Notes: generated from the letters alone by a model not told the origin. A stretch of 64,000 bases of DNA from Fuscovulum ytuae (GCF_029953595.1 NZ_CP124535.1:2897001-2961000), one strand, 5' to 3'. Shown: positions 26,232-36,060, counted from the first letter of the stretch. Program-made: numbers and translations.

Positions 26232-29200
26232 ATGGCATCCTATCAGGCACGGCAGCGGGATCCCCTTCTGGATCAGAACATGCAGGCGATGCTGGAACGT
26301 CGCGGACGCGAGCTTTTGGGGCTTGTCCTTGTGGCGGTCGCACTGGCCTTTGTCGCGATGCTCTGGACCTATTCGCCTGACGATCCGGGTTGGATGGTCG
26401 CTACGGATGAGCCTGCCAAGAATGCACTTGGCCGTTTCGGGGCGGCGCTGGCCTCAACCCTAATCATCATCGGGGGAAAGGGCGCATGGTCCATCCCCCT
26501 CATTCTGATGGTTTGGGGTGGGCGCTTCCTGACGCATCGTGGCGCCGACCGAGTCTTGGGCCGGATCGTCTTTGCCGTGATCGCAGTCGCCATGTGTTCG
26601 GTCTATGCAGCGACGTTGGTCCCGGGACAGGGTTGGCCACATTCCTTCGGGTTGGGCGGGCTGTTCGGAGATACTGTTCTTGGTGCGTTGATTGGGATCG
26701 TGCCGGGCAGCGCGGGCTTTAGCCTGAAACTAGTATCGCTTTTGCTGGGTATCGGCGTGCTGGCGATGCTGCTTTTCGTGACGGGTTTTGATCGCGCTGA
26801 ATTACGACAGATTGGGCGGTTCTTGATGGTTGGCACCGTCATCGCCTATTCGCAGGCAATGGCAGTGGCGGGACGGGGCGCGCAAGGGACTGCGCGCGCA
26901 GCGCTTGCCATGCAAGAACGTCGCCGCATGGCACATGCCAATCGAGCAGAGGCATCTGTGCGCCGCTCTGCGGCGTGGGAGGCTGAAGCGGCACCAACCA
27001 ATGCACGAGGCGTAGTGCGCCGCCCCCTGAGCGAACCACCGGCCTCACCTGCGCAAGGTGCGGCGGAATGGGGCCGTCCGGTGCAATTGCGGGCAGAACC
27101 GCGCTATGCAGCCCCCCTTGCGGAGGCGCCGCATTACGCGCCACCTAAGGAAAAGCTGGGCCTACTTGCCCGCGTGCCGGGATTGATGCGCCGCCTGTCC
27201 GACCCAGAGCCGGAACTGGTAGAACCGACGCAGCCCGACTATGACGGAGGGATCCGACCGGATGAAGACCGCATCCGCGCACGCATCTCGGACGCGATAA
27301 AGTCGCGTATCCGCAATCCGGGCGGACCTGTGAATGTCGTTCAAGCGGCGGTGCAGCGGCGGGAGCCGGCATTACGGCGGGGGCCGCAACCCTTGATCGC
27401 CGATCTGACACCTGCGCCGCGCCCCCTGCCGGTGGAGCCGCCGTTGACGCCGACCATGACTGTTCCCGTGGCGCCGATAGTCCCTCCGTTGGGTGTAACG
27501 CAGCGCCAAACGCTTGATATGCCGCAAGATCATTCCCTTCCCGAGTTGGAAGAGGCTTGGGAGGATGGCGACAACATGTTCCACGCCGATGGCTGGATGC
27601 CTGAGGCAGAGGATTACGTCGACGAGGATGATATCCCCACCCCTGCCCGTCCCCTGACGGCGGATCGTCGCCCGGTGGTTCAGCATGTGGCGAAGAAACC
27701 CGCAGCCCCGTCGCGGCAGGCGATGGCCGAGGCGCAGCCGCGCCTGCGCTTCGAAGAAATGCAGCCGGAATATGAACTTCCGCCGCTTTCCCTTTTGGCC
27801 GCGCCTTCAACGGTGCAGCGCCACACGCTTTCGGACGAGGCATTGGAAGAAAACGCCCGGATGCTGGAAAACGTGCTCGACGACTATGGTGTGAAGGGTG
27901 AGATCGTAAGCGTACGCCCCGGCCCGGTTGTCACGATGTATGAACTGGAACCTGCGCCGGGCCTGAAAGCCAGCCGCGTGATCGGGCTGGCCGATGACAT
28001 TGCGCGGTCGATGTCGGCCCTATCGGCGCGGGTGTCGACGGTGCCGGGGCGGACAGTGATCGGGATCGAACTGCCGAACGCGCATCGGGAGAAGGTCGTG
28101 CTGCGGGAAATCCTTTCTGCACGGGACTTTGGCGATAGCAACATGCGGCTGCCACTTGCTTTGGGCAAGGATATCGGCGGTGAACCCTTGGTCGCGAACC
28201 TTGCCAAGATGCCCCACCTTCTTATCGCGGGGACCACGGGTTCGGGTAAATCGGTTGCGATCAACACCATGATCCTGTCGCTTCTTTATAAGCTGACGCC
28301 CGAAGAATGTCGGCTGATCATGATCGACCCAAAGATGCTTGAACTGTCGGTCTATGACGGGATTCCGCATCTTCTTTCGCCTGTGGTGACAGACCCCAAG
28401 AAAGCCGTCGTCGCCTTGAAATGGGTGGTGGGCGAGATGGAAGAGCGTTACCGCAAAATGTCCAAGATGGGCGTGCGGAACATCGAAGGCTATAACGGCC
28501 GGGTGCGCGAGGCGCTGGCCAAGGGTGAGCTTTTCAAGCGCACCATCCAGACTGGGTTTGACGAGGATACCGGCGAGCCGGTCTTCGAGACAGAAGAATT
28601 CGCCCCCGTCGCACTGCCCTATATCGTTGTCATTGTGGACGAGATGGCCGATCTGATGATGGTGGCGGGCAAAGAGATTGAGGCCTGTATTCAAAGACTT
28701 GCGCAGATGGCGCGGGCGTCGGGCATCCACCTGATCATGGCGACGCAGCGGCCTTCGGTGGATGTGATCACGGGGACGATCAAGGCCAACTTCCCGACCC
28801 GGATTTCTTTCCAGGTAACCAGCAAGATCGACAGCCGCACGATCCTTGGTGAACAGGGGGCCGAACAGCTTTTGGGCATGGGCGACATGCTTTACATGGC
28901 TGGCGGCGCAAAGATCACCCGTATCCACGGGCCCTTTGTCTCGGATGAGGAAGTCGAGGAAATCGTCAACCACCTCAAGAGCTTTGGGCCGCCGCAATAC
29001 ATGTCGGGCGTGGTCGAAGGGCCGGAAGATGATAAGGCCGACGACATCGATCTGGTGCTGGGCCTTGGCGGAGGCGGGGCCGAGGGCAGCGATGAAGCTC
29101 TTTACGATCAAGCCGTTGCCATCGTGGCGCGGGACCGGAAATGTTCCACGTCCTACATCCAGCGCAAGCTGGGGATCGGCTATAACAAGGCCGCGCGTCT

Positions 29201-29282
29201 GGTAGAGCAGATGGAGGAAGAAGGCGTCGTCACCCGCGCCAACCATGTGGGCAAGCGCGAGATTCTTATTCCGGAGGCATAG
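26232..29282 (+). CDS. ftsK: DNA translocase FtsK
   Basis: This protein of about 1016 residues pumps DNA at the septum and activates XerCD at dif. Four N-terminal membrane helices lie within about residues 25-205. A Pro/Ala-rich, variable linker runs to about 535. The motor follows with Walker [10 protein letters not shown] near residue 666 and [18 protein letters not shown] (Walker B). The C-terminal gamma winged helix ([27 protein letters not shown]) recognises KOPS-type DNA signs. The ATG at 26232 has GAGG nine bases upstream; a GTG at 26217 overlaps the previous stop. A terminator hairpin follows directly. Confidence 0.95.
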   Translation: MASYQARQRDPLLDQNMQAMLERRGRELLGLVLVAVALAFVAMLWTYSPDDPGWMVATDEPAKNALGRFGAALASTLIIIGGKGAWSIPLILMVWGGRFLTHRGADRVLGRIVFAVIAVAMCSVYAATLVPGQGWPHSFGLGGLFGDTVLGALIGIVPGSAGFSLKLVSLLLGIGVLAMLLFVTGFDRAELRQIGRFLMVGTVIAYSQAMAVAGRGAQGTARAALAMQERRRMAHANRAEASVRRSAAWEAEAAPTNARGVVRRPLSEPPASPAQGAAEWGRPVQLRAEPRYAAPLAEAPHYAPPKEKLGLLARVPGLMRRLSDPEPELVEPTQPDYDGGIRPDEDRIRARISDAIKSRIRNPGGPVNVVQAAVQRREPALRRGPQPLIADLTPAPRPLPVEPPLTPTMTVPVAPIVPPLGVTQRQTLDMPQDHSLPELEEAWEDGDNMFHADGWMPEAEDYVDEDDIPTPARPLTADRRPVVQHVAKKPAAPSRQAMAEAQPRLRFEEMQPEYELPPLSLLAAPSTVQRHTLSDEALEENARMLENVLDDYGVKGEIVSVRPGPVVTMYELEPAPGLKASRVIGLADDIARSMSALSARVSTVPGRTVIGIELPNAHREKVVLREILSARDFGDSNMRLPLALGKDIGGEPLVANLAKMPHLLIAGTTGSGKSVAINTMILSLLYKLTPEECRLIMIDPKMLELSVYDGIPHLLSPVVTDPKKAVVALKWVVGEMEERYRKMSKMGVRNIEGYNGRVREALAKGELFKRTIQTGFDEDTGEPVFETEEFAPVALPYIVVIVDEMADLMMVAGKEIEACIQRLAQMARASGIHLIMATQRPSVDVITGTIKANFPTRISFQVTSKIDSRTILGEQGAEQLLGMGDMLYMAGGAKITRIHGPFVSDEEVEEIVNHLKSFGPPQYMSGVVEGPEDDKADDIDLVLGLGGGGAEGSDEALYDQAVAIVARDRKCSTSYIQRKLGIGYNKAARLVEQMEEEGVVTRANHVGKREILIPEA

Positions 29283-29312
29283 TCAAAGGCGTTAAGAAAT
29301 TGTTAAGGCAAC

Positions 29313-29340
29313 GGCCGCCCAAGGGGCGGCCTTGTTCTTT
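29313..29340 (+). terminator. Rho-independent terminator of ftsK
   Basis: GGCCGCCC (29313-29320) and GGGCGGCC (29324-29331) form a perfect 8-base stem with loop AAG, followed by TTGTTCTTT. It starts 30 bases after the ftsK stop. Confidence 0.85.
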
Positions 29341-29370
29341 CGGACCCTGCTTGATAGGTGCCGCGCCCGG

Positions 29371-30423
29371 ATGAACGAGGCAGGTATGACCGAACAGCGG
29401 GCAATCAATGGCTTGGCAGAGATGGTGGCAGCGGGACTCGTGTCGCCCGCGCAGGCACCTTCGCTGACCCCAGTGGAAGAGGCGTTCCGCATCCGCATGA
29501 CCGGGGCGATGCGGGGGCGGGTTTTGGGGGTGGGGGATGCGGTGGCGCGGCAATTTGTGCCGGAGGCTGCCGAAATGATAATCCGGGAGGAGGAATTGGC
29601 TGATCCCATCGGGGATGAGGTCTATTCCCCGGTGAAGGGGCTGACGCATCGCTATCCGGATCGTGTCATCCTGCATGTAACCAAGACCTGTGAGGTTTAT
29701 TGCCGGTTCTGTTTCCGGCGTGAGGCGGTGGGGGACGAGGGAACGTTGCCTGATACTGATCTTGTGGCAGCCCTTGATTACATCGCGCTTCATCCGGCGA
29801 TCCGCGAGGTGATCCTGACGGGGGGCGATCCGCTGGTGCTTTCTGCAAGGCGCATCAAGGGGTTGATGGATCGGCTATCAATGATAGCGCATGTCGATCA
29901 GGTGCGGATTCACACGCGGATTCCGGTGGTTGCGCCGGAAAAGGTGACGGAGGCGCTGGTCGCGGCACTGCGGGGCGCGCGGGTCTGGGTGGTGGTTCAC
30001 ACGAACCATGCGCAGGAGATCGGAGAGGCCGCCGAGGCGGCCTTGGCGCGGTTGGCGGAGGCGGGTATTCCGCTGCTGTCGCAGTCGGTCCTGCTGCGCG
30101 GTATCAATGATAGCGTCGCGGCTTTGGAGGAATTGTTCCGCAAACTCATGCGGTTGCGGGTGAAGCCCTATTACCTGCACCATTGCGATCTGGCCAAAGG
30201 AACGGGGCATTTCCGCACCACGATTGCGGAAGGAAAAGCCTTGATGGCGGGGCTGCGCGGGCGGATCAGCGGGACGCTAATCCCGACCTATGTGCTTGAT
30301 ATTCCGGGTGGTTACGGAAAGGTGCCGCTGGTTCGAGACCATGCGGAACCATTGGGCGATGGGCTGTGGCGGATCACCGACTGGCAGGGCGGGCACCATC
30401 TTTACCGCGATCCTGAACGATAG
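29371..30423 (+). CDS. KamA-type radical SAM protein (lysine 2,3-aminomutase family)
   Basis: This protein of about 350 residues has the radical SAM ligands Cys107, Cys111 and Cys114 in TCEVYCRFCFRRE. GGDPLVLS (SAM contact) and RIHTRIPVV, then PYYLHHCDLAKGTGHFR (substrate/PLP region) follow, as in lysine 2,3-aminomutases and EpmB. PLP and a [4Fe-4S] cluster are expected. The enzyme could make beta-lysine as a free metabolite or modify elongation factor P; no efp or epmA gene is nearby to decide. The start is unsure: ATG 29371 or 29386; an earlier in-frame TTG lies inside the ftsK terminator. Confidence 0.87.
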   Translation: MNEAGMTEQRAINGLAEMVAAGLVSPAQAPSLTPVEEAFRIRMTGAMRGRVLGVGDAVARQFVPEAAEMIIREEELADPIGDEVYSPVKGLTHRYPDRVILHVTKTCEVYCRFCFRREAVGDEGTLPDTDLVAALDYIALHPAIREVILTGGDPLVLSARRIKGLMDRLSMIAHVDQVRIHTRIPVVAPEKVTEALVAALRGARVWVVVHTNHAQEIGEAAEAALARLAEAGIPLLSQSVLLRGINDSVAALEELFRKLMRLRVKPYYLHHCDLAKGTGHFRTTIAEGKALMAGLRGRISGTLIPTYVLDIPGGYGKVPLVRDHAEPLGDGLWRITDWQGGHHLYRDPER

Positions 30424-30452
30424 GGATTATCGGATCGGGAAACGAAGGGCCA

Positions 30453-30511
30453 GAAACGATTGTGCCCTGTTTTGTGCCGCCTTTTGTGCAGCAAACTGTG
30501 GTCACGCAGCG
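30453..30511 (-). repeat. 59-base dispersed repeat, copy 2
   Basis: This block is the reverse complement of 16003-16061, 57 of 59 bases identical. Three TTGTGC words are spaced 11-12 bases apart. It begins 30 bases after the kamA stop, in the gap between convergent kamA and dadA. Confidence 0.85.
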
Positions 30512-30568
30512 CGCGCTGGTGGGAGATTTAGGTAACCAGAAATGGCGTCGAGGCTTGAGCGGTAAGAA

Positions 30569-30588
30569 GATGGGCAATACTGCCCATC
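30569..30588. terminator. Hairpin between convergent kamA and dadA
   Basis: GATGGGCA and TGCCCATC pair perfectly around ATAC. The outer bases GGTA and TACC extend the symmetry imperfectly. It sits 7 bases from the dadA stop and could end both transcripts. There is no long T-run, so a REP-type repeat is the alternative. Confidence 0.5.
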
Positions 30589-30595
30589 CTACCGA

Positions 30596-31900
30596 TCAGG
30601 CGGGCTGCGCCACACCGAAGCCCCTTGCACGGGACGCGCTGCGGGATTTCAGGTAACGGGCATAGCCGAGGTCGGCGCTTTCAATCTCGGTCGTGCGGCC
30701 TGACACGATATCAGCGAGCACGCGGCCCGAGCCTGCGGCCATCGTCCAGCCGAGCGTGCCATGGCCCGTGTTCAGGAAGAGGTTCGGCACGGTGGAGCGA
30801 CCCACGACCGGGGTGCCATCGGGTGTCATCGGACGCAGGCCGGTCCAGAAGGTGGCGCGCGATTGATCGCCCGCGCCGCCGAACAGGTCTTCGACCGAAT
30901 GTTCCAGCGTGGCGCGGCGTTTGGGGTTTAGCGACAGGTCGAAGCCTGCGATTTCCGCCATGCCACCCACGCGGATGCGGTCGCCCAGACGGGTGATCGC
31001 GATCTTGTGGGTTTCGTCCATCACGGTGGAGATGGGGGCGCGGCTTTCATCGGTGATCGGGACGGTGATCGAATAGCCCTTCACCGGATAGACCGGGAGT
31101 TTCATGCCGAAGGGCGCGACGAGGAAGGGTGAATAGCTGCCAAGGGCCACGACGAAGGCATCGGCTGTAACGCGCCCTTCGGAGGTGCGGGCGGCCACGA
31201 TCCGGCTGCCATCGCTTTCCAGCCCGGCAATGCCCACGCCATAGCGGAAGATCACGCCCAGCTTTTCGGCCATTTCGGCAAGGCTGTTGGTGAATTTGAA
31301 GCAATCACCGGTTTCATCGCCCGGCAGGCGCAGGCCGCCCGCGATCTTGTCGCGCGCGCCGGCGAGGCCGGGTTCGGCGGCGAGGCAGGCGTCGCGGTCC
31401 AGCACCTCAAACGGGACGCCATCGGCGCGCAGCACCTCAATATCTTTCGCGGCAGCTTCGACCTGCTTCTGCGTGCGGAAGAGTTGCAGCGTGCCTTGGG
31501 TGCGTTCGTCATAGGAGATGCCGGTTTCTGCGCGCAGGTCCATCAGGCAGTCGCGCGAGTATTCGGCAAGGCGGACCATGCGGCGCTTGTTGGTCTGGTA
31601 AGCCGCCGTCGTGCAGTTCGCCAGCATCTTTGCCATCCAGCCGAGTTTCGCCAGATCGGGGCGCGGCTGGATGATCAGCGGCGCGTGTTTCATGAACATC
31701 CACTTGATGGCCTTGGCCGGAATGCCGGGGGCCGCCCAAGGCGAGGAATAGCCGGGTGAGATTTCGCCCGCATTGGCGAAGGACGTTTCCAGCGAAGGGC
31801 CGGACTGGCGGTCAATCACCGTGACCTCATGCCCGGCCTTGGCCAAATACCAGGCCGAGGTGACACCGATCACGCCTGCGCCGAGAACCACGATCTTCAT
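30596..31900 (-). CDS. dadA: D-amino acid dehydrogenase small subunit
   Basis: This 434-residue flavoprotein oxidatively deaminates D-amino acids such as D-alanine and feeds electrons to the respiratory chain. The N-terminus [29 protein letters not shown] binds [23 protein letters not shown] and the C-terminal [36 protein letters not shown] are DadA marks. No alanine racemase or Lrp-type regulator gene is adjacent. The 349-base divergent gap to lolA contains a symmetric site. Confidence 0.94.
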   Translation of the reverse strand: MKIVVLGAGVIGVTSAWYLAKAGHEVTVIDRQSGPSLETSFANAGEISPGYSSPWAAPGIPAKAIKWMFMKHAPLIIQPRPDLAKLGWMAKMLANCTTAAYQTNKRRMVRLAEYSRDCLMDLRAETGISYDERTQGTLQLFRTQKQVEAAAKDIEVLRADGVPFEVLDRDACLAAEPGLAGARDKIAGGLRLPGDETGDCFKFTNSLAEMAEKLGVIFRYGVGIAGLESDGSRIVAARTSEGRVTADAFVVALGSYSPFLVAPFGMKLPVYPVKGYSITVPITDESRAPISTVMDETHKIAITRLGDRIRVGGMAEIAGFDLSLNPKRRATLEHSVEDLFGGAGDQSRATFWTGLRPMTPDGTPVVGRSTVPNLFLNTGHGTLGWTMAAGSGRVLADIVSGRTTEIESADLGYARYLKSRSASRARGFGVAQPA

Positions 31901-32012
31901 CTTTGCCTGCCTTGCCAGAGGGTTGGGTGCGAATTGCGCGGAAGATGCCGGAATCCCTTGGGAAGGTGCTTGCGATGATGTGGCGTGTCCGAGGAAATCT
32001 TGGGAGAAAAAA

Positions 32013-32033
32013 TGCCAATTTTTGAAGTTGGCA
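32013..32033. promoter_or_regulatory. Candidate operator in the dadA-lolA spacer
   Basis: TGCCAA (32013-32018) and TTGGCA (32028-32033) are perfect inverted arms nine bases apart, in a locally AT-rich part of the 349-base spacer between divergent dadA and lolA. The site is about 115 bases before dadA. DadA genes in relatives are often controlled by Lrp-type regulators, but no regulator lies next to it here. The rest of the spacer shows no other clear feature. Confidence 0.35.
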
Positions 32034-32249
32034 GTAAATTATTGCGCTAAGTTTTAGTAGGGCCGGAGAAAAATACGGTTCTGAGAGAATTATCGGAGAT
32101 TTCCGTCTTCACACTTTGCTCAGGAATTGGGCGATTCCCCTTGGCCTTGCCCCTGCCGGGGCGTGTGTGTGATCACGCGGTCGGCACAAGGTTGCAACAT
32201 TGCGGGAGCCGGGGATGCACAGGCGGGGGCGAGCGGATATATTCGGGCC

Positions 32250-32864
32250 ATGAACAGACGCACCGCCCTTTTGGCCCCGATCCTTGCGATGACCCTCGCC
32301 CCGTTGGCGACCCTGCCTGCGCGGGCGGAACTTGTGCCTTTGGCTACGCTTTCGGCCTATCTGAATGGGCTGACCACGGCCGAGGCCGATTTCACCCAGA
32401 TCAATGCGGATGGCAGCATTTCGGAAGGGCGGCTTTACATCCGCCGTCCGGGGCGGGTGCGGTTCGAATATGCGCCGCCTGACCGCAGCCTTGTGATGGC
32501 AGGGGGCGGGCAGGTGGCGATTTTCGATGCCAAGTCGAACCAGCCGCCCGAGCAGTATCCGCTGCGGCGCACGCCATTGAACCTGATCCTTGCCGATAAG
32601 GTGAACCTTGGCACGGCGCGCATGGTGGTGGGGCATTACGAGGCAGAGGATACCACGCGCGTCGTGGCGCAAGACCCGGATGCGCCGGAATATGGGACGA
32701 TCGAATTGGTGTTTTCCAATGATCCCGTTGCGCTGACCTCATGGATCATCACGGATGATCTGGGCAATCGCACGACCATTGTGTTGGACCGGATGGTGAC
32801 GGGGATGAACCTGCCTGCATCGCTGTTCAACATCACGCTGGAAGTGGAAAAGCGGGGCCGGTGA
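32250..32864 (+). CDS. lolA: Outer-membrane lipoprotein carrier LolA
   Basis: This 204-residue periplasmic protein carries lipoproteins from LolCDE to the outer membrane. A signal peptide ends at PARA (residues 1-26, no lipobox Cys). The mature part has EADFTQINADGSISEGRLYIRRPGRVRFEYAPPDRSLVMAGGGQVAIFD, the typical half-barrel opening. The ATG at 32250 gives a normal signal sequence; the frame upstream lacks similarity. Its TGA stop lies in the loop of a terminator hairpin. Confidence 0.92.
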   Translation: MNRRTALLAPILAMTLAPLATLPARAELVPLATLSAYLNGLTTAEADFTQINADGSISEGRLYIRRPGRVRFEYAPPDRSLVMAGGGQVAIFDAKSNQPPEQYPLRRTPLNLILADKVNLGTARMVVGHYEAEDTTRVVAQDPDAPEYGTIELVFSNDPVALTSWIITDDLGNRTTIVLDRMVTGMNLPASLFNITLEVEKRGR

Positions 32865-32880
32865 TCCGGCCCCTTTTCCT
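32854..32880 (+). terminator. Terminator overlapping the lolA stop codon
   Basis: GGGGCCGG (32854-32861) and CCGGCCCC (32866-32873) form a perfect stem with loop TGAT, followed by TTTTCCTT. The lolA stop TGA (32862-32864) lies in the loop. Confidence 0.85.
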
Positions 32881-32892
32881 TCGGTTCAATCT

Positions 32893-33477
32893 TTAGATGC
32901 GGCCGCAGGAGGCCAGCTGGGCGCGATACATTTCGGCCCGTTGGGCGACCTTGGCCGAAACGTCCATGAGCCAGGGCTTGTTCAGGTAGGATTGGTTGGC
33001 ATAGCCCGTCCGCCCCTCATGATAGGCGAGGTATTGCGCCTGCGCGTCCCATTTGGAAATGCCGAGGCGCTGGGTCGAGATGTCCATATACCAGCCCATG
33101 AAATCAGCAGCGTCATCAATCCGGTCGCGGCGCGCGCCCCAGCGGCCGACGGCGTCTTCATATTCCTCCCACGTGCCGTCGAGGGCCTGGCTATAGCCAT
33201 AGGCCGAGGATTGGCGGCCCATCGGGATGATGCCCAAGGCATAGCGATGGGGGGTGCGGGCATTGCCGATGAATTTGGATTCCTGATGGAAGGTGGCCAT
33301 CTGGACATGGATCGGCACGCCCCAGCGGCGTTCGGCATCGCGCATGGCACGGAAATAGGCCGGACGCTCGGCCACAAGGGCGCAGGCGTTATCAAGATTG
33401 CGTGGCGCCGAATAGTTGCCGCCCCCGCAGGAGGCCAACAACATCAAGAGGATCGACGCGCGGAGGATTCTGCTCAT
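32893..33477 (-). CDS. Lytic transglycosylase-like (SLT domain) lipoprotein
   Basis: This 194-residue protein has a lipoprotein signal (LLMLLASCGGG, lipid-bearing Cys17). The transglycosylase catalytic Glu is probably Glu66 in MATFHQESKFIGN. RYALGIIPMGRQSSAYGYSQALDGTWEEYE and YLAYHEGRTGY match the later parts of the fold. It would cleave peptidoglycan glycan strands from the inner face of the outer membrane. The ATG at 33477 was chosen for the clean signal peptide. It is convergent with lolA. Confidence 0.85.
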   Translation of the reverse strand: MSRILRASILLMLLASCGGGNYSAPRNLDNACALVAERPAYFRAMRDAERRWGVPIHVQMATFHQESKFIGNARTPHRYALGIIPMGRQSSAYGYSQALDGTWEEYEDAVGRWGARRDRIDDAADFMGWYMDISTQRLGISKWDAQAQYLAYHEGRTGYANQSYLNKPWLMDVSAKVAQRAEMYRAQLASCGRI

Positions 33478-33556
33478 TTGCCCACTCGCACGATTTTTGT
33501 TTTGCCGGGCAGGATAGGGCAAATTCGCGTCGGGGGAAATGGGGCAAAGGGGCGCG

Positions 33557-34438
33557 TCAGATCAGAAAGGCGAGAGTGAGCGGAAGTGTGATCACCGAAA
33601 GGAGGGTGGAGGCGATGACAAGACCCGCGACGGCATCGGAGTCGGCGCCGTATTTCTCGGCCATCATATAGGAGGTGACGGCGACGGGGGTGGTGACCTG
33701 AAGGATCAGGACGGCAAGCGCCACGGGGGGCAGGTTGAGTGCGAGGCCCGCGCCAAGGGCGGCCGCAAGGCAGAAGGCCGCGCGAAGAAGCGAGAGGGCG
33801 AAGGCGCGGCCCAAGTGGCGGGCGTTCAGCCGTGCCACCGCGACGCCGAGCGTGATGAGCATGAGGGGGATGGCGATCTGGCCGATCAGGTCGAGAGAGT
33901 TGGTGAGCCAGCGGGGCGTCTGCCAGCCCTGCCAGAGAAAGAGCGCGCCGAGGAGCGTGGCGCCCATGATCGGTTCCTTCAAAAGCCGGGCGGGCGACCC
34001 GCCGCCTGCCACGATCCAGAGGCCGAAGGTAAAGCTCCACAGGATCATCACGGCAAAGACGACGATGGCATAGCCAAGGCCTTCGGCGCCGAAAGCAAAG
34101 AGGGCAAGGGGAAGCCCCACATTCCCGGTGTTCCCGAAGATGAGCGGGCCAAGATAGGTGCGTAGGTCAAGCCGCAGGAGGCGGGTGGTGATCCAGAAGA
34201 TGATCGTCAGTCCGCCATAGGCCAATGCCGCCGCCAGTGAGAGGGTGGTGAGGGCGGAGGGATCGATCTCGGTCTTCATCAGCGCGGTGAAGACGAGGGC
34301 GGGGACAGAAAGGGTCATGCAGAGGCGTGTGATGAACTCCATCCGGTAGTCGAAACCGGCGCGAACCCAGAGAAATCCGATCAAACCAAGCAAGCCGACG
34401 GGGGCCACGATTTCGAGCACTGTCAGGATGAGGTTCAC
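33557..34438 (-). CDS. AEC family transporter (auxin efflux carrier type)
   Basis: This 293-residue integral membrane protein has about ten helices split by a central polar loop. FGNTGNVGLPLALFAFG contains the conserved Asn/Gly-Pro segment of helix 4, and LQVTTPVAVTSYMMAEKYGAD is the C-terminal partner. The family exports organic acids or related anions in bacteria. The substrate is unknown. It lies between the transglycosylase gene and the divergent hspQ. Confidence 0.87.
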   Translation of the reverse strand: MNLILTVLEIVAPVGLLGLIGFLWVRAGFDYRMEFITRLCMTLSVPALVFTALMKTEIDPSALTTLSLAAALAYGGLTIIFWITTRLLRLDLRTYLGPLIFGNTGNVGLPLALFAFGAEGLGYAIVVFAVMILWSFTFGLWIVAGGGSPARLLKEPIMGATLLGALFLWQGWQTPRWLTNSLDLIGQIAIPLMLITLGVAVARLNARHLGRAFALSLLRAAFCLAAALGAGLALNLPPVALAVLILQVTTPVAVTSYMMAEKYGADSDAVAGLVIASTLLSVITLPLTLAFLI

Positions 34439-34522
34439 AGACTGTTTCCCCGCTGTTGCACCTGCCCGATGGACAAGAGGTGGCGGGTGGGATTAGTAAA
34501 AGAATTCAAGGGATGCAATGTC

Positions 34523-34849
34523 ATGTTTACCGCGCAGGCCAAATTTCACATCGGGCAGGTTGTCCGCCACCGGAAGCACCCCTTCCGCGGTGTGATATTT
34601 GATGTGGACCCGCGGTTTTCCAACACCGAAGAATGGTATGACGCCATCCCCGAAGACAGCCGCCCCGTAAAGGACCAGCCGTTCTACCATCTGCTGGCCG
34701 AAAATGATCAATCCTATTACGTGGCCTATGTGTCAGAGCAGAACCTTCTGCCCGATGAAACCGGGGAACCGGTAGGGCATCCCGATCTGCCGGATCTGTT
34801 CGGCGATTTCGAGGATGGCCGCTATCCGCTTCAGTTTCAGCTGAACTGA
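34523..34849 (+). CDS. hspQ: Heat shock protein HspQ
   Basis: This 108-residue protein belongs to the hemimethylated-DNA-binding YccV/HspQ family. AKFHIGQVVRHRKHPFRGVIFDVDPRFSNTEEWY and PFYHLLAENDQSYYVAYVSEQNLL are clear. In enterobacteria HspQ is a specificity factor and enhancer of the Lon protease. The ATG at 34523 was preferred; AAGGGA lies about ten bases upstream. The stress-type function is carried over from the family. Confidence 0.92.
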   Translation: MFTAQAKFHIGQVVRHRKHPFRGVIFDVDPRFSNTEEWYDAIPEDSRPVKDQPFYHLLAENDQSYYVAYVSEQNLLPDETGEPVGHPDLPDLFGDFEDGRYPLQFQLN

Positions 34850-34910
34850 CGCAAACCTTTCCTTCATTCTTTCCTGCCACGCTTTGCCCATTCGGCAAGG
34901 AGGGATGCGC

Positions 34911-35246
34911 ATGGATTTGCAGATCGAAGGACGCGGCGGGGTGACGATCATCCGCCCGGACGAGGCGCGGCTGGATGCCTTGGGCGCGGTCGGGTTCAAG
35001 GACAGGATGAAGGCGGCGGTGGAGTCCGCACCGGGGCGGGTGGTGCTGGATCTGTCCGGCGTTGGGTTCATCGACTCCAGCGGGTTGGGCGCAGTGGTTG
35101 CCGTGCGGCGCTTTCTGCGGGCAGGTCAGGCGATGGATTTGGCGGGGCTGACCGGGCCTGTGGCGCGGGTCTTTCGACTGACGCGGATGGATATGCTGTT
35201 CGCCATTCATGCAGAGGTGGCCGATGCCCTTGGCGAAGCGGCGTGA
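34911..35246 (+). CDS. STAS-domain anti-anti-sigma factor
   Basis: This 111-residue protein is a single STAS domain like SpoIIAA/RsbV. VVLDLSGVGFIDSSGLGAVVAV carries the Ser (56 or 57) that a partner kinase would phosphorylate. AAGGAGG lies seven bases before the ATG at 34911; an ATG at 34905 is too close to it. It overlaps the HATPase gene by 23 bases, so the two are made together as a switch pair. Confidence 0.9.
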   Translation: MDLQIEGRGGVTIIRPDEARLDALGAVGFKDRMKAAVESAPGRVVLDLSGVGFIDSSGLGAVVAVRRFLRAGQAMDLAGLTGPVARVFRLTRMDMLFAIHAEVADALGEAA

Positions 35247-35664
35247 ACGGCATGTGATCGCAGCCGATCCGGCGGCGGTGCGCGGCCTGCTGGAGCGGTT
35301 GGAACAAGACCCGGCGCTGGTCCGGCTAAGCGAGGAGGAAAGGGATTGCACACTGCTGGTTCTGGCAGAGGTGCTGAACAATGTGGTGGAACATGGCTAT
35401 GGTGGCAGGCCCGGCTGGATTGGGCTGGTGGCGCTGCCGGGGCGTCCGGGGCTGGGCTGGCGTGTGGTGGATCGGGCCTCTCGCGCGCCATCCGCCGGAG
35501 AAATGGCGCGAGAGATGCCTTCGCAGGCGGCTGAAGGCGGGTTTGGCCTGCCCTTGATCCGCGCCTTGACGGAACGGTTCGCGCTGCGGCGGAAGCGGGG
35601 ACTGAACATCCTGACGCTGGAGGTGCGGGCAGAAGGAGGGGTGACAATGGCGCATGGCCTTTAG
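35224..35664 (+). CDS. HATPase-type anti-sigma factor / serine kinase (RsbW-like)
   Basis: This 146-residue protein has the GHKL fold. LLVLAEVLNNVVEHGY is the N box (Glu/Asn for Mg-ATP) and GGFGLPLIRALTE the G-rich lid. It should phosphorylate the adjacent STAS protein and bind another target such as a sigma factor. No sigma factor or PP2C phosphatase gene is next to it, so its target lies elsewhere. The ATG at 35224 has GAGG six bases upstream. Confidence 0.88.
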   Translation: MPLAKRRERHVIAADPAAVRGLLERLEQDPALVRLSEEERDCTLLVLAEVLNNVVEHGYGGRPGWIGLVALPGRPGLGWRVVDRASRAPSAGEMAREMPSQAAEGGFGLPLIRALTERFALRRKRGLNILTLEVRAEGGVTMAHGL

Positions 35665-36060
35665 TTCTGTTTGCGTGCCGTGAGCGGGGTGACGGCGGAT
35701 TAAGCGCGAGATGCAGCGCCGGACTGGCCTTATCAGCGGGGCGGGCGCAGGCACGGCTAAACCTTTTCGCGTCACCGCCGTTAAGTTCACCGTAGCTGTT
35801 GTGCGAGCTGCCCCCCGGTGCCGCGATTTCTGCCCCCACCCATTCCCGGCACCGGGGGTATCCTTTCCCCAAATGACCCAAACCGATCGGCCAGACTGGC
35901 CACAGTGAAACTGTGGTGACATGGGGTGCCGATGCAGGCCATGGCATGTGGTTGCGGGATGGAACAGAAGGCGCGTTTCTTCTGCGACGGACGGGCGTTG
36001 CGCGTTATTGGAAAGATCGACGAAGCCGCCTAGGTTGCCCCCGACAGGACAGGGAGAACC
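35665..36060. other. Spacer upstream of ggt with a perfect hairpin
   Basis: This 396-base gap has no well supported gene. CCACAGT (35900-35906) and ACTGTGG (35910-35916) form a perfect hairpin with loop GAA. A short frame at 35932-36033 (33 residues, rich in Cys near its start: ACGCGME) ends 27 bases before ggt; it could be a leader peptide or chance. The ggt promoter should lie here. Confidence 0.45.
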
